A stretch of DNA of 39,270 bases from Mycobacterium kyorinense (GTDB lineage Bacteria > Actinomycetota > Actinomycetes > Mycobacteriales > Mycobacteriaceae). Below the pieces are notes generated by a model that worked only from the letters and a program-made list of their open reading frames with translations, searched no databases and was not told the DNA's origin. Location: contig NZ_LQPE01000168.1 in assembly GCF_002101735.1 (NCBI RefSeq), positions 1-39,270 of the forward strand. The letters are read 5' to 3'. Each line of letters starts with the position of its first letter. Positions within the stretch are counted from its first letter, which is position 1. Position numbers and translations under genes: made by a program. Below are positions 21,998 through 29,115 of this stretch, piece after piece.

Positions 21998-22366
21998 GTG
22001 AACGCCAGTTGCCAGCCGTGTCAGAAGACGCTCAACGTCCGCGTGCGCCGCGGCGACAAGATCACTAACTACCGCCGCCCCGCCTGCAGCGCCACATTGC
22101 AAGGGATCGAAGGGTTTCGCGGCGCCGCGGAGGAATCCCACCGCATCACAAGGAGAAAGCAAGCAGTGAAACCCAACATCGGTGACCGCCTGGAAATCAC
22201 CGGCCAAATGGACGACCCGGACCCGCTACCTGTCGGCACAACTGGCACCGTCGATTGGCTTGGTCAATGGACCGACGAACTCACCAAACAGATCGGTGTC
22301 AGATGGGACAACGGCAGCCGCCTTATCCTTCTGCCCCACGATCCGTTCCGAGTGCTGCCCCAATGA
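21998..22366 (+). CDS. DUF4314-like protein, possibly with N-terminal zinc ribbon
   Basis: The C-terminal 66 residues, from GTG 22166 (KPNIGDRLEITGQMDDPDPL, then PVGTTGTV, WDNGSRLILLPHDPFRVLP), match the small DUF4314 beta-barrel proteins common in phages and plasmids. AAGGAG lies ten bases before 22166, so the true gene may be 22166-22366. The in-frame upstream part from GTG 21998 carries a cysteine pair (CQPCQKTLNVRVRRG) and another Cys (RRPACS), and begins one base after the DUF5131 stop. Either one fused protein or two starts is possible. Function unknown. Confidence 0.6.
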   Translation: MNASCQPCQKTLNVRVRRGDKITNYRRPACSATLQGIEGFRGAAEESHRITRRKQAVKPNIGDRLEITGQMDDPDPLPVGTTGTVDWLGQWTDELTKQIGVRWDNGSRLILLPHDPFRVLPQ

Positions 22367-22467
22367 CGCGGCGAGCGATCACCGGAACCACGGAAATCGA
22401 ATACAAATCCATCGTCTCCTCGGCGGAGATTCGACCCTATCCAGCTGTAACCGTGAAAGGCCAGTAG
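22363..22467 (+). CDS. 34-residue coupled small ORF
   Basis: A short ORF reading TRRAITGTTEIEYKSIVSSA and ending PYPAVTVKGQ. Its ATG overlaps the DUF4314-like stop by four bases (ATGA) and its TAG abuts the ATG of the next gene (22468). The tight packing on both sides is the evidence for translation. No motif is recognised. Confidence 0.4.
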   Translation: MTRRAITGTTEIEYKSIVSSAEIRPYPAVTVKGQ

Positions 22468-22890
22468 ATGAGCATCATTTATCGCGGCTATGCGCCGGAG
22501 AACCATGCCGGAGGCCGGATGGTCACCGTCTGGGACGATAACCGGTTCATCTCCGTGCTGCCGCACATAGTCAAGCATTCACCGCCCGGATTCTCCTGGG
22601 GCTATGCCGGGTCGGGACCCGCTGAACTCGCCCGCTGCGTGCTCATCCACGCACTTGAACTAGCCCCCGACTGCGACGAATGCGGCGGTCACGGCTGTTG
22701 GTGGTGCGACGGCGGATATACCGAGCCGAGCCCGGCTATGTATCAGCAGTTCAAGTTCGACAGGATCGCCGGATTACCTCGGGACGAGGGCTGGGAAATA
22801 ACCGAGTCGGAAGTTAAGGCGTGGGCGGCCGCATGGCGTTCCAGTCATCCGCAGGAGGCGCAGCGACGAACAACGTTGGGCGGAAACTAG
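22468..22890 (+). CDS. DUF6166-like protein with zinc-binding cysteines
   Basis: A 140-residue protein. The N-terminal 75 residues (IIYRGYAPENHAGGRMVTVW, VLPHIVKHSPPGFSWGYAGS followed by GPAELARCVL) fit the small DUF6166 fold, whose S-P-x-G-F-x-W-G-Y-x-G-S-G-P-A signature is evident. A cysteine cluster follows (CDECGGHGCWWCDGG), likely a zinc knuckle, then a helical tail with WAAAWRSSHPQEA. Function unknown. It is the last gene before the second insertion sequence. Confidence 0.65.
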   Translation: MSIIYRGYAPENHAGGRMVTVWDDNRFISVLPHIVKHSPPGFSWGYAGSGPAELARCVLIHALELAPDCDECGGHGCWWCDGGYTEPSPAMYQQFKFDRIAGLPRDEGWEITESEVKAWAAAWRSSHPQEAQRRTTLGGN

Positions 22891-23049
22891 TTACACGCCG
22901 CCACTGAAGTGAAATCGTGCCGACCCCACACCCAACGTGACGGACGATAGGCCAGGGCGGTCGAAACTGCGGGCTCCCATCCTCGGCCAGTTCGTCTGTG
23001 CCGCAATGCCATCTCGGCTACAAGCGCACCAGTGCGGTGATGTGGAAAA

Positions 23050-23098
23050 TGAGAATCCCGGCCGTGAAGGGGAGCACCATCCACAGCGACCGCGGACC
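23050..23098 (+). mobile_element. Fragment resembling a DDE transposase, joined to IS copy 2
   Basis: Just before copy 2, the sequence reads GSTIHSDRGP in one frame, the conserved second-Asp motif of IS3-type integrase cores (x-I-H-S-D-R-G). Upstream (22891-23050) I see no clear rest of such a gene, so this is a small remnant or chance resemblance. It joins copy 2 precisely at 23098/23099, where homology to tnpA begins. Confidence 0.35.
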
Positions 23099-23218
23099 CT
23101 ACGCAATTTCGCGAAGGTGCTGTGGTCGCCGGCGTATTTCGCCGCCTCGGTCGGCTACGTCTCGGAGACGACGGTGCGCCGCTACATCGAACACCAGTGG
23201 GATGCGGTGCTGGCGTGA
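23099..23218 (+). pseudogene. tnpA: tnpA, 5'-truncated copy
   Basis: Only the last 40 residues of TnpA remain (RNFAKVLWSPAYFAASVGYV through RRYIEHQ), including the catalytic Tyr. The HUH histidines are gone. An open frame from ATG 22937 fuses 54 unrelated residues to this piece, which could give a short hybrid protein but not an active transposase. It still overlaps tnpB by GTGA. Confidence 0.88.
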
Positions 23219-24774
23219 GTCAACAGGTCAAGATCACCCGCGCCCGCCTGCATGGATCCCCGGTGTACCTGGGCGAGATGACCGGCCCGGACGGCACGCC
23301 CGGCCCGGTGTGGTCAACGGATCCCGATGCGGTGCTGGGCTGGTTGTGTGATGGGTTCCGGTTCCGGTTCAACCAGCGCCGCTCGGTCCGCTGCCGGTAT
23401 TTGACCTGCCAGGACCGTAACGGTGATCGTGTGCTGGTGACCGACCCGGCTGGTGTGCCGGTGTTGGTGCCGATCGGGCGCACGGTCACCGACATCACCG
23501 ACGCCCAGGCCCGCCGTCAGCACAGTTTCCTGGCGGCGATACCCGGCTACGTGTTGGAAGCGACGCTGAAAACAGAGCACACAGAATGGTTCTCGGCGGC
23601 TAAACGCCGCAAGACCAACGCGGCTGCGGGCCGCCGGCCCGGGGCGATGCCCGGTTTCCGCCGTAAAGGTTCCGATCAGCGGTTCGTGTGCTGGTTCAAC
23701 GGTGGCCGCAACGCGGTGTTCACTAAGACGGGCCGGCGTTCTGGTGTGGTGATGATCAGCGGCGCCAACCCGAGAACCCACCGCGCACCAGGGCTGGGAC
23801 CGGATGGTAAACCGCACAAGCTGGGCTGGCGGATCACGCTGCATGTGCGGTTGTCGCAGCCGATCCGCCCCTACACGTCGGTGCGGGTGAACTGGACACG
23901 CCGGCGGCTGGTGTTCGTCAATGAACCGCTGCCGGTGACCGGCAAGGTCTCTACCGGTGAGGTGATCGGGATCGACCGGGGCGTGGCGCACACCGTCGCC
24001 GATGACCGCGGCCGATTCTATGATGCCCCCGACACTTCTGCCCTGGACAAACAGCGCAGGTTTCATCAACGCCGGATGGCCAAATCCAGACTGGTCGCCG
24101 CGCGCCAGGGGCGGCGTTTCTGGGAGTCGAAACGCTACCAGGCGCACAAGAGCGCGGCCGCGGGCCTGGCCGCTAAACAGGCGCGCATCCGCGACGATTT
24201 CGCGCACCAGCTCAGCACCCGACTCGTGCGGGGGCACGATTTCATCGGGATCGAGAAACTGCCGGTGGAACCGATGACCCGGCGGCCCAAACCTGTCCGG
24301 GACCCCAACAAGTCGACCCGGTTTCTGCCTAATGGGGCAGCACGCAAACGTGGACTTAACCGGTCGATGCGAGCTGCCGCGCTCGCCAGACTCGCCACGT
24401 GCATCGAATACAAAGCCGCCCTGGCGGGGGTGGCCTTCGTTGAGGTGCCCGCGGCCTACACCAGTCAGCGTTGCCATCAGTGCGGGCACACAGCACGGGA
24501 GAACCGCGAAAGCCAAGCGGTATTCCGGTGCCAATCACACAGTTGTGGCTGGACCGGCAACGCCGACACCAACGCCGCCATCAACATACGTGAGGAAGCC
24601 CTCACACGCTGGGCGGCGCAGCAATCCGAACAACTGGCTAGGACATCCGGTGAAAAACCGGGCGGCGTAGCCGTCAGCCAGGCGGGGAGCAAGAGTAAGA
24701 CCGACCCCCACACGGGTCCGGCCCCTGGGCCGGCGGCGTCTGCGATGAACCGCGAACCACCCAACGCCGCCTAA
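23215..24774 (+). CDS. tnpB: TnpB RNA-guided nuclease, copy 2
   Basis: A 519-residue TnpB starting at GTG 23215. It is the same protein as copy 1 except for one residue seen: Ala387 here versus Asn387 in copy 1 (SMRAAALARL versus SMRNAALARL). The RuvC triad (Asp254, Glu347, Asp451) and the four zinc cysteines are intact. Although the element has lost its transposase half, the nuclease and its right-end RNA should still be made. The only plasmid-encoded TnpA able to act on its right end would be that of copy 1. Confidence 0.92.
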   Translation: MSQQVKITRARLHGSPVYLGEMTGPDGTPGPVWSTDPDAVLGWLCDGFRFRFNQRRSVRCRYLTCQDRNGDRVLVTDPAGVPVLVPIGRTVTDITDAQARRQHSFLAAIPGYVLEATLKTEHTEWFSAAKRRKTNAAAGRRPGAMPGFRRKGSDQRFVCWFNGGRNAVFTKTGRRSGVVMISGANPRTHRAPGLGPDGKPHKLGWRITLHVRLSQPIRPYTSVRVNWTRRRLVFVNEPLPVTGKVSTGEVIGIDRGVAHTVADDRGRFYDAPDTSALDKQRRFHQRRMAKSRLVAARQGRRFWESKRYQAHKSAAAGLAAKQARIRDDFAHQLSTRLVRGHDFIGIEKLPVEPMTRRPKPVRDPNKSTRFLPNGAARKRGLNRSMRAAALARLATCIEYKAALAGVAFVEVPAAYTSQRCHQCGHTARENRESQAVFRCQSHSCGWTGNADTNAAINIREEALTRWAAQQSEQLARTSGEKPGGVAVSQAGSKSKTDPHTGPAPGPAASAMNREPPNAA

Positions 24775-24839
24775 CGGCCAAGGGAATCCACCGCTTTCCA
24801 AGCGGTGGAGGATGTCAAGAGAATGTAGGGCGCTGTTCC
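24662..24839 (+). ncRNA. Putative omega RNA of TnpB copy 2 with guide
   Basis: The same scaffold as copy 1, with a perfect right-end stem (24788-24808). The guide would begin at 24820: AGAATGTAGGGCGCTGTTCC. Read on the minus strand, this guide region is codons 21-27 of a small secreted-protein gene that the element interrupts, so the RNA would direct TnpB to intact alleles of that gene. By analogy with characterised TnpB elements. Confidence 0.55.
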
Positions 24840-24902
24840 TCCCGCGCAGAAGCCCAGTGCCGTAAGCAGAGCTGTTAGCAGCACTCGCTTCACGATCGTC
24901 AT
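24820..24902 (-). pseudogene. 5' fragment of a secreted-protein gene cut by IS copy 2
   Basis: An ATG at 24902 opens a typical Sec signal: TIVKRVLLTALLTALGFCAG then GTAPYI. After 27 codons and two bases the frame enters the right end of IS copy 2 and stops at 24771, leaving a 43-residue remnant. It lies 27 bases downstream of the gene at 24930-25322 on the same strand, so it was probably the second gene of that operon. The rest of the gene is not found next to the left side of copy 2, in line with a deletion there. Confidence 0.6.
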
Positions 24903-24929
24903 GTGGCGCACGTTAGCCACCGGCGGCGT

Positions 24930-25322
24930 TTATGCGGCCCAGCAGCCGAGCGGGCCGCCGGCGATGGGATGCGTGGGGACGGTACGGCCTTCAAGAATGA
25001 GCACAGCGCCAACGTCGGGGCCGCTGTCGCTTGGTCGCCACGTGTGCGGCTGGACCCGTAACCGGTGACCGGTCACTAGCCACGCGTCGACTGCGGCGAA
25101 GACCTCGGGCAGCGACGTCGCAAATTCGGACCTGGACACGATCGTGTCGACGTAGTCCGGGTCTGGGTCGTCGTCCCACCAGCGGGTCTCGTGGCGCACC
25201 AAGATGGCGGTGAATGGCCCGTCAGTCGTTTCTTGGTACAGCTCGACCGCTAGCTCAGCATGCACGGCCACGTTGTCGGTGGTGATGTGTGGTCCCGTGT
25301 CGGTGACCAAAACTGTGGTCAT
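24930..25322 (-). CDS. Hypothetical protein, unrecognised
   Basis: A 130-residue acidic protein. It begins TTVLVTDTGPHITTDNVAVH, with a beta-strand-rich first half (FTAILVRHETRWWDDDPDPD), a helix (SLPEVFAAVDAWLVTGHR) and a C-terminal strand pair (VGAVLILEGRTVPTH). No membrane segment or cysteine cluster. Start taken at ATG 25322, where an AAAAGGGC tract precedes it; the longer frame to 25469 is not supported. It leads an operon whose second gene was broken by IS copy 2. Confidence 0.55.
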   Translation of the reverse strand: MTTVLVTDTGPHITTDNVAVHAELAVELYQETTDGPFTAILVRHETRWWDDDPDPDYVDTIVSRSEFATSLPEVFAAVDAWLVTGHRLRVQPHTWRPSDSGPDVGAVLILEGRTVPTHPIAGGPLGCWAA

Positions 25323-25627
25323 TTCACGCTGCCCTTTTCTCCCCGGCGCCCTCGTCTTGGCCGCGCTGTTGGTGCTACATATCAAAACATACGTTACCAT
25401 AGCAGCGCAACGGTTATTACCGGAGCGGTCGGAGCAGAAACCTGTGGGTTGCCGTGGCCTCCGTGGCACGGACGTTGACTACTTCAGCACCCTGTCGACC
25501 TGCTAGCGAAGAGCGGCGCGGCCTCGCCAGGCGGTCACGATCTTCGGGGCCCAAGCTGACGTTGAAGTCGCCGTCGTCGGGGGTCGACGAAGGATCCCTT
25601 GTTGGTGTCGAGCAGCCGGCGGTGCTC

Positions 25628-25774
25628 CTACAGCCCTTGAGCTGCGGCTGAGTCCCATCCGGCCGGCAGTGGTGGGCTGGTCAGGCTTCGGGCCGCCGAC
25701 GCCATGGTCAGACCGCCGACCGGCTGGTCACCGAAAAGGCCGGCGATGGCGTTGAGGAACGGCTCCGCAGTCAT
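25628..25774 (-). pseudogene. Possible decayed secreted/ESX-associated-type gene
   Basis: A 48-codon open frame from ATG 25774 reads TAEPFLNAIAGLFGDQPVGG then LTMASAARSLTSPPLPAGWD, similar in style to N-termini of mycobacterial ESX-associated or Rpf-like proteins. It stops at 25628, but protein-like sequence continues beyond (LDTNKGSFVDP, then DDGDFNVSLGPEDR one base out of frame), suggesting a stop and a frameshift in an old gene. Weak evidence. In 25323-26083 nothing else is supported; 25815-26045 holds an unconvincing minus-strand ORF. Confidence 0.3.
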
Positions 25775-26074
25775 GCGCACAAAGCTCGATCGAAGGCAGC
25801 ACCAGGCACGATGATCACACTACCGGCGCCCATGCCGTTCTTTGCCGATTATTTGCCTTCTTTGCCCGCTCTAGAACGACCCTCGGCCTCAGTGCTGGCA
25901 AGAACACGTGCGGCGAATTCGAACACCGTGCCGTAACGCCTAGCCGGCCCTTATTTTGCTTTTGTGTCGTAAACACTTCCGTGTTGCGCTCGTGCCGCGA
26001 TTGTTCTAGAAGTGCCATACTGAAACCGGTACTATTTTTGCACACCAGGGCACCCGCGGAGGGTCTCTTGTCGC

Positions 26075-26089
26075 AGGAGGGCGATCATC
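26075..26089 (+). promoter_or_regulatory. AGGAGG ribosome site before an ATC codon
   Basis: A consensus AGGAGG at 26075-26080 is followed by two ATC codons at 26084 and 26087 in the frame of the HTH gene. Between the upstream stop (26021) and GTG 26168 this frame has no ATG, GTG or TTG. The ATC at 26087, six bases after the site, is therefore a candidate non-canonical start. Confidence 0.4.
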
Positions 26090-26929
26090 AGCGCTGCGCC
26101 GTTAGACGAAGACGCCGCCGCCGAGGAGGCGCGCTCGCTGCTCCGCCAGGGCTATGACATCAAGAAGGTGGTAGCCCAAACCGGGCTCTCCCAAAATCAG
26201 GTCGAGATGCTCGCGAGCAGCACCCTTGCTCCCGATGTGAAGCGCCTGGCGAAGTACATGAACGCGCGTCTGAGCGAGCTGGGGATGAGTCAGCTCGAAG
26301 CCAGCAAACTAGGCCTGGTCTCGCGCTCGACGCTGAACCTGCTCGGCAAAGACGACAGGGTCCCGGGCAGCGCCACCTTGTCCAAACTTGATGAGCTGTT
26401 GTCCTGGGAGCCGGGGTCAGCGCATGCGACCATGCACGGTTCTGAACCCACACCGCGCGAGAACACCATCAGCCGCCCGCCCGGCCCGGTCGTGGATCGC
26501 GACGCCGAGGACGACTATGACAACCTGCGCATGTGGATCGAAAAGCGGCTGCTGGAACTGCAGATGAGTAAGAGCCGCCTGGCCGCGGTGGGCGGGCCCG
26601 GGCGCACCACGCTGGCCACGATGGGCAAGCGCGGCTACAGCCCCAACGCCGAAACCTTGGAAAGAATCGACACCCACCTCATGTGGGCTCCCGGCTCAGC
26701 GTTTGCCGCACTCAAAGGCGGCAAACCCGTCAACCTGCACATCGACGTCAAACCGCACCCCGCCCTGGTCCCGGTCCACTCGATCATCCATAAGCTCAAG
26801 GTGCTGCGAACCCACGCCGAACGCCAACAGCAAAGCCTCGACCAGCAACTCCGAGACATCGACCAGGCGCTTTCGCAGGCGTACCTGGTCGTCGAGGACT
26901 TAGCACCGTTCCTAGACACTGAGCGGTGA
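26087..26929 (+). CDS. Multi-HTH DNA-binding protein
   Basis: About 280 residues if started at 26087, or 253 from GTG 26168. The N-terminal part (EEARSLLRQGYDIKKVVAQT then GLSQNQVEML) is a clear helix-turn-helix, and the GTG start would cut it. Two XRE-like repeats follow: RLAKYMNARLSELGMSQLEA through LLSWEPGSAHATMHG, and LRMWIEKRLLELQMSKSRLA through LMWAPGSAFAALKGG. Each ends with a W-x-PGSA signature related to the PPGW motif in the FHA-HTH protein. The C-terminal 60 residues form a coiled coil (KLKVLRTHAERQQQSLDQQL). It is likely a plasmid regulator or maintenance protein. The start is uncertain, as noted. Confidence 0.7.
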   Translation: MSAAPLDEDAAAEEARSLLRQGYDIKKVVAQTGLSQNQVEMLASSTLAPDVKRLAKYMNARLSELGMSQLEASKLGLVSRSTLNLLGKDDRVPGSATLSKLDELLSWEPGSAHATMHGSEPTPRENTISRPPGPVVDRDAEDDYDNLRMWIEKRLLELQMSKSRLAAVGGPGRTTLATMGKRGYSPNAETLERIDTHLMWAPGSAFAALKGGKPVNLHIDVKPHPALVPVHSIIHKLKVLRTHAERQQQSLDQQLRDIDQALSQAYLVVEDLAPFLDTER

Positions 26930-27848
26930 TTCTGCTCTGCTCTGTGGGCGGCCCCCGGGTGGTTTCGCGGATCGTGTCCGTGTTCCAGCCGCGGGGTGGC
27001 GGGTTTCCTCGCGTCTTCGGGTGCCGGGTCTGGCCTGGCCGGTCCGATGCCCGGCCACATCGCTCTGGTGTGGTCGGGGCGGCGCCGTCCGTCGCCGGAT
27101 CCGGTGCCCAAGGGCGCGCCGTCCGATCGCCACGCTCGCGTGTTGGCGGGCATTCAGGGTGACCACCTCTGGGCGGGGTTCCGGCGTTGAGGGTGAGGAT
27201 GCTTCGAGCGAACATCCCATTACCGGCGGTGAGTGCATTCGACTACGGCCCCGCAATCCGCTGCCAGTCGGGCATGAGCTGAATCTCTGGAACGGCAACG
27301 AGTACTTCGACGACACGCTGTTTCACGTGGTGCGGGGGCAAGGCGACGAGTAATGGTACGAATTGGCAACCAGTACAAGGAAGTGTGACATGGCTACTCT
27401 CGGTCGATCACGCGAGCATTCCTGGAGTCGACCCGGAATTGGTGGCAGTCTGCCAAACCTTCCGTGAATGCCCTCGAGTGGCCGAATGGATGTTCGCGTA
27501 TCCGGGAATCTCCAACACGTCGCCGCCCACTGGCAGCGTCCCTACCGAAACGTCACCCGACACCAGGCAGCAGCCACCGTGATCGGGCGTCGCGCCCAAG
27601 GCTTTCCGGCCCGGCGACGGAAAGGTGTGACACCGACACGACCAGAGGATCGCGCGGTGAGAGCTACCAACCAGACCGGGCCCGACAGCCACAGGGCGAA
27701 CACCGGTAGCCGCCGCCGGTCAGGGATGCGAGGAACCGAATCTCGCCCGCCCAATCGGAACGTACGCGGGGACCCACGCCGGGCAACCGTTACCCCGGCA
27801 ACGGCCAACAACGGCCAACATCGTAAGTAACGGTCTGGCAACCACCAA
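26930..27848. other. 919-base stretch without a confident gene
   Basis: Three plus-strand frames have some protein-like character: 26996-27190 (GTG start, 64 residues, PMPGHIALVWSGRRRPSPDP), 27021-27353 (its last 50 residues, RLRPRNPLPVGHELNLWNGN, look coding but lack a start) and 27385-27582 (VDHASIPGVDPELVAVCQTF). None has both a credible start signal and a recognisable motif. The segment may contain small genes or decayed ones. It ends with the repeat cluster at 27787-27832. Confidence 0.4.
27787..27832. repeat. Direct repeats inside an inverted repeat
   Basis: Two abutting copies of ACGGCCAACA (27801-27820) are flanked by CCGTTAC (27787-27793) and GTAACGG (27826-27832). It lies 17 bases beyond the end of the minus-strand HTH/coiled-coil gene. 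It could be a terminator-like fold or a binding site for a replication or partition protein. Confidence 0.4.
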
Positions 27849-28394
27849 CTAGCTGCCGGAGAAGTCACCGAGGTCGCCCAGGTGGCCCGGTGTCAGGTGC
27901 TGACTGAGAGCTTCGCGGTGCTGACGCAGGGACGACGCGAACCGGTCAGCGGATGCTTCGAAGTGCTGGGCTGCGGACAACGCGTCCTGGGTACCCGCCT
28001 TGTACTGTTCGAACGCCTCGAGCAGATCGCCGACCGCGGAGGTCAGGACGCGTTGGGTGTGTTCGAGTGTGACGATTTTTGCGGCCTGGTCGGCGAGCTG
28101 CGTAGCGACCTCGGGGGGTAGGTCGTCTCGACCGATGCTGGGTTGCGCGTGCGATCGGGGGGTCTGCGCCCGAGTCGCTGCCGGCGCCGGCGGCAGCTCG
28201 TCAGCGTAGACATACCAGCGCAGCCGGTGCGGCTGTGGCTCGGCGCCACCGCGAAGCGTGCCTTTTTCGATCATCTTCTGCAGCGTGCGGTGGTCTCGGC
28301 GCAGGCGGCGCGCTGCTTCGCGTAATGACACGATGTTGTCGCTGGTTGGTGTTGTCTCGACCTCGGGTGGGGGGTATTTGAACTCGGCGGCCAC
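27849..28394 (-). CDS. HTH plus coiled-coil protein, possible replication/partition factor
   Basis: A 181-residue protein starting at GTG 28394. An excisionase-like helix-turn-helix lies at about 19-60 (NIVSLREAARRLRRDHRTLQ, KMIEKGTLRG, then RLRWYVYADEL as wing strand). A proline/Ser linker follows, and the C-terminal 100 residues form a long helical or coiled-coil region (LADQAAKIVTLEHTQRVLTS, DRFASSLRQHREALSQHL). Such HTH-coiled-coil proteins occur beside replication genes in actinobacterial plasmids. It is divergent from the ribbon-helix-helix gene at 28558 and sits next to the palindrome cluster, so a role in copy control or segregation is plausible. The frame extends to 28478, but the GTG lies closer to the folded part. 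Confidence 0.6.
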   Translation of the reverse strand: MAAEFKYPPPEVETTPTSDNIVSLREAARRLRRDHRTLQKMIEKGTLRGGAEPQPHRLRWYVYADELPPAPAATRAQTPRSHAQPSIGRDDLPPEVATQLADQAAKIVTLEHTQRVLTSAVGDLLEAFEQYKAGTQDALSAAQHFEASADRFASSLRQHREALSQHLTPGHLGDLGDFSGS

Positions 28395-28557
28395 CGTGTA
28401 CCCCCTTATCCGCTGTCGACCAGCTCGAATGTTCTTGGTGATCTTAGTGTGCGAAATCTGAGATGAGACACGAAGCACGTTAAGGACACGAAGACCATTT
28501 TTCCGCGCTACAGTGACCCCAGTGGCGGCGGAGTATCGATCACCCTAGGAGCGTTCA

Positions 28558-28833
28558 GTGGCATCCTCGCGGACTAGCGCACAGCGCGGCCGGCGACGTG
28601 CGCGTGCAGCAGCGCCATCGATCAAGCCCCGGCGCGTCGAGAACCGTGTCCTCGACAGCCTGATCGGGCTGCGGGTCTCATCCGAGCACCAAAAAGCGAT
28701 GGACTGGAAAGCCAAGCAGTTGGGGCTCAAGACAGCTCAGGACTGGATCCGTGAGTACATGAAGGACGCCATCGAGCAGGCTGTCCAGGAGAAGCAGGCC
28801 GCAGAAAGTCAGTTGCCGCTGCTGACGGCCTAG
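28558..28833 (+). CDS. Ribbon-helix-helix-like DNA-binding protein
   Basis: A 91-residue protein starting at GTG 28558 with a TAGGAGCG ribosome site. A basic N-terminus (RTSAQRGRRRARAAAPSIKP) precedes a likely ribbon-helix-helix: LIGLRVSSEHQKAMDWKAKQ then LGLKTAQDWIREYMKDAI, a beta strand and two helices, with a short coiled-coil tail. This pattern is seen in small plasmid partition (ParG/ParB-like) and copy-control proteins. No ParA ATPase is seen nearby. It is followed at once by the GTTAAC palindromes, which are its most likely targets. Confidence 0.6.
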   Translation: MASSRTSAQRGRRRARAAAPSIKPRRVENRVLDSLIGLRVSSEHQKAMDWKAKQLGLKTAQDWIREYMKDAIEQAVQEKQAAESQLPLLTA

Positions 28834-28864
28834 CCGAGTCTGAGCTTGTGTTCTGATACGCGTG

Positions 28865-28979
28865 TGGTTAACCATGCGCGTGTCGTGCATGGTTAACCAT
28901 CGCGTCCGTGCGACCATCCCTTCTGGAAACACCAGTCAAGGGAGGTTACTGATGAGTCCACACCGCTGTTAACAGCGGT
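28865..28979. repeat. GTTAAC-centred palindrome cluster, candidate origin or centromere
   Basis: Two copies of TGGTTAACCA (28865-28874 and 28890-28899, 25 bases apart; the second extends to ATGGTTAACCAT) and one perfect 18-bp palindrome ACCGCTGTTAACAGCGGT (28962-28979). All share the GTTAAC core. They lie between the RHH-like gene and the primase-type rep gene. The 280 bases 28834-29115 have no gene. Candidate iteron, parS or operator sites. Confidence 0.6.
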
Positions 28980-29115
28980 ACGCGCTGCGCTCGTCGCAGA
29001 CCACGCGGGATGTCCGACCGATGCCCACGCCGCATTCAAACAGGTTGTCCTGCAGCCGTTTCCACGCTGACTGTCCCCTGAAACGACTTCAACCCCCGGA
29101 GGCTACCGAGGGTTG

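Larger units (their letters stand above)
23099..24819 (+). mobile_element. IS200/IS605-type element, copy 2, left end deleted
   Basis: Identical to 7727-9447 of copy 1 apart from six substitutions by my reading, at a constant offset of 15,372 bases. It lacks the left end, the TnpA HUH half and the tnpA start, so it cannot move by its own TnpA. tnpB and the right end are intact. It lies in direct orientation to copy 1 and truncates a secreted-protein gene at its right boundary. Confidence 0.88.

Noticed and set aside
27385..27582. 65-residue ORF considered as a WhiB-like protein
   Set aside because: It has only two cysteines and lacks the four-cysteine WhiB spacing and GVWGG-type turn.
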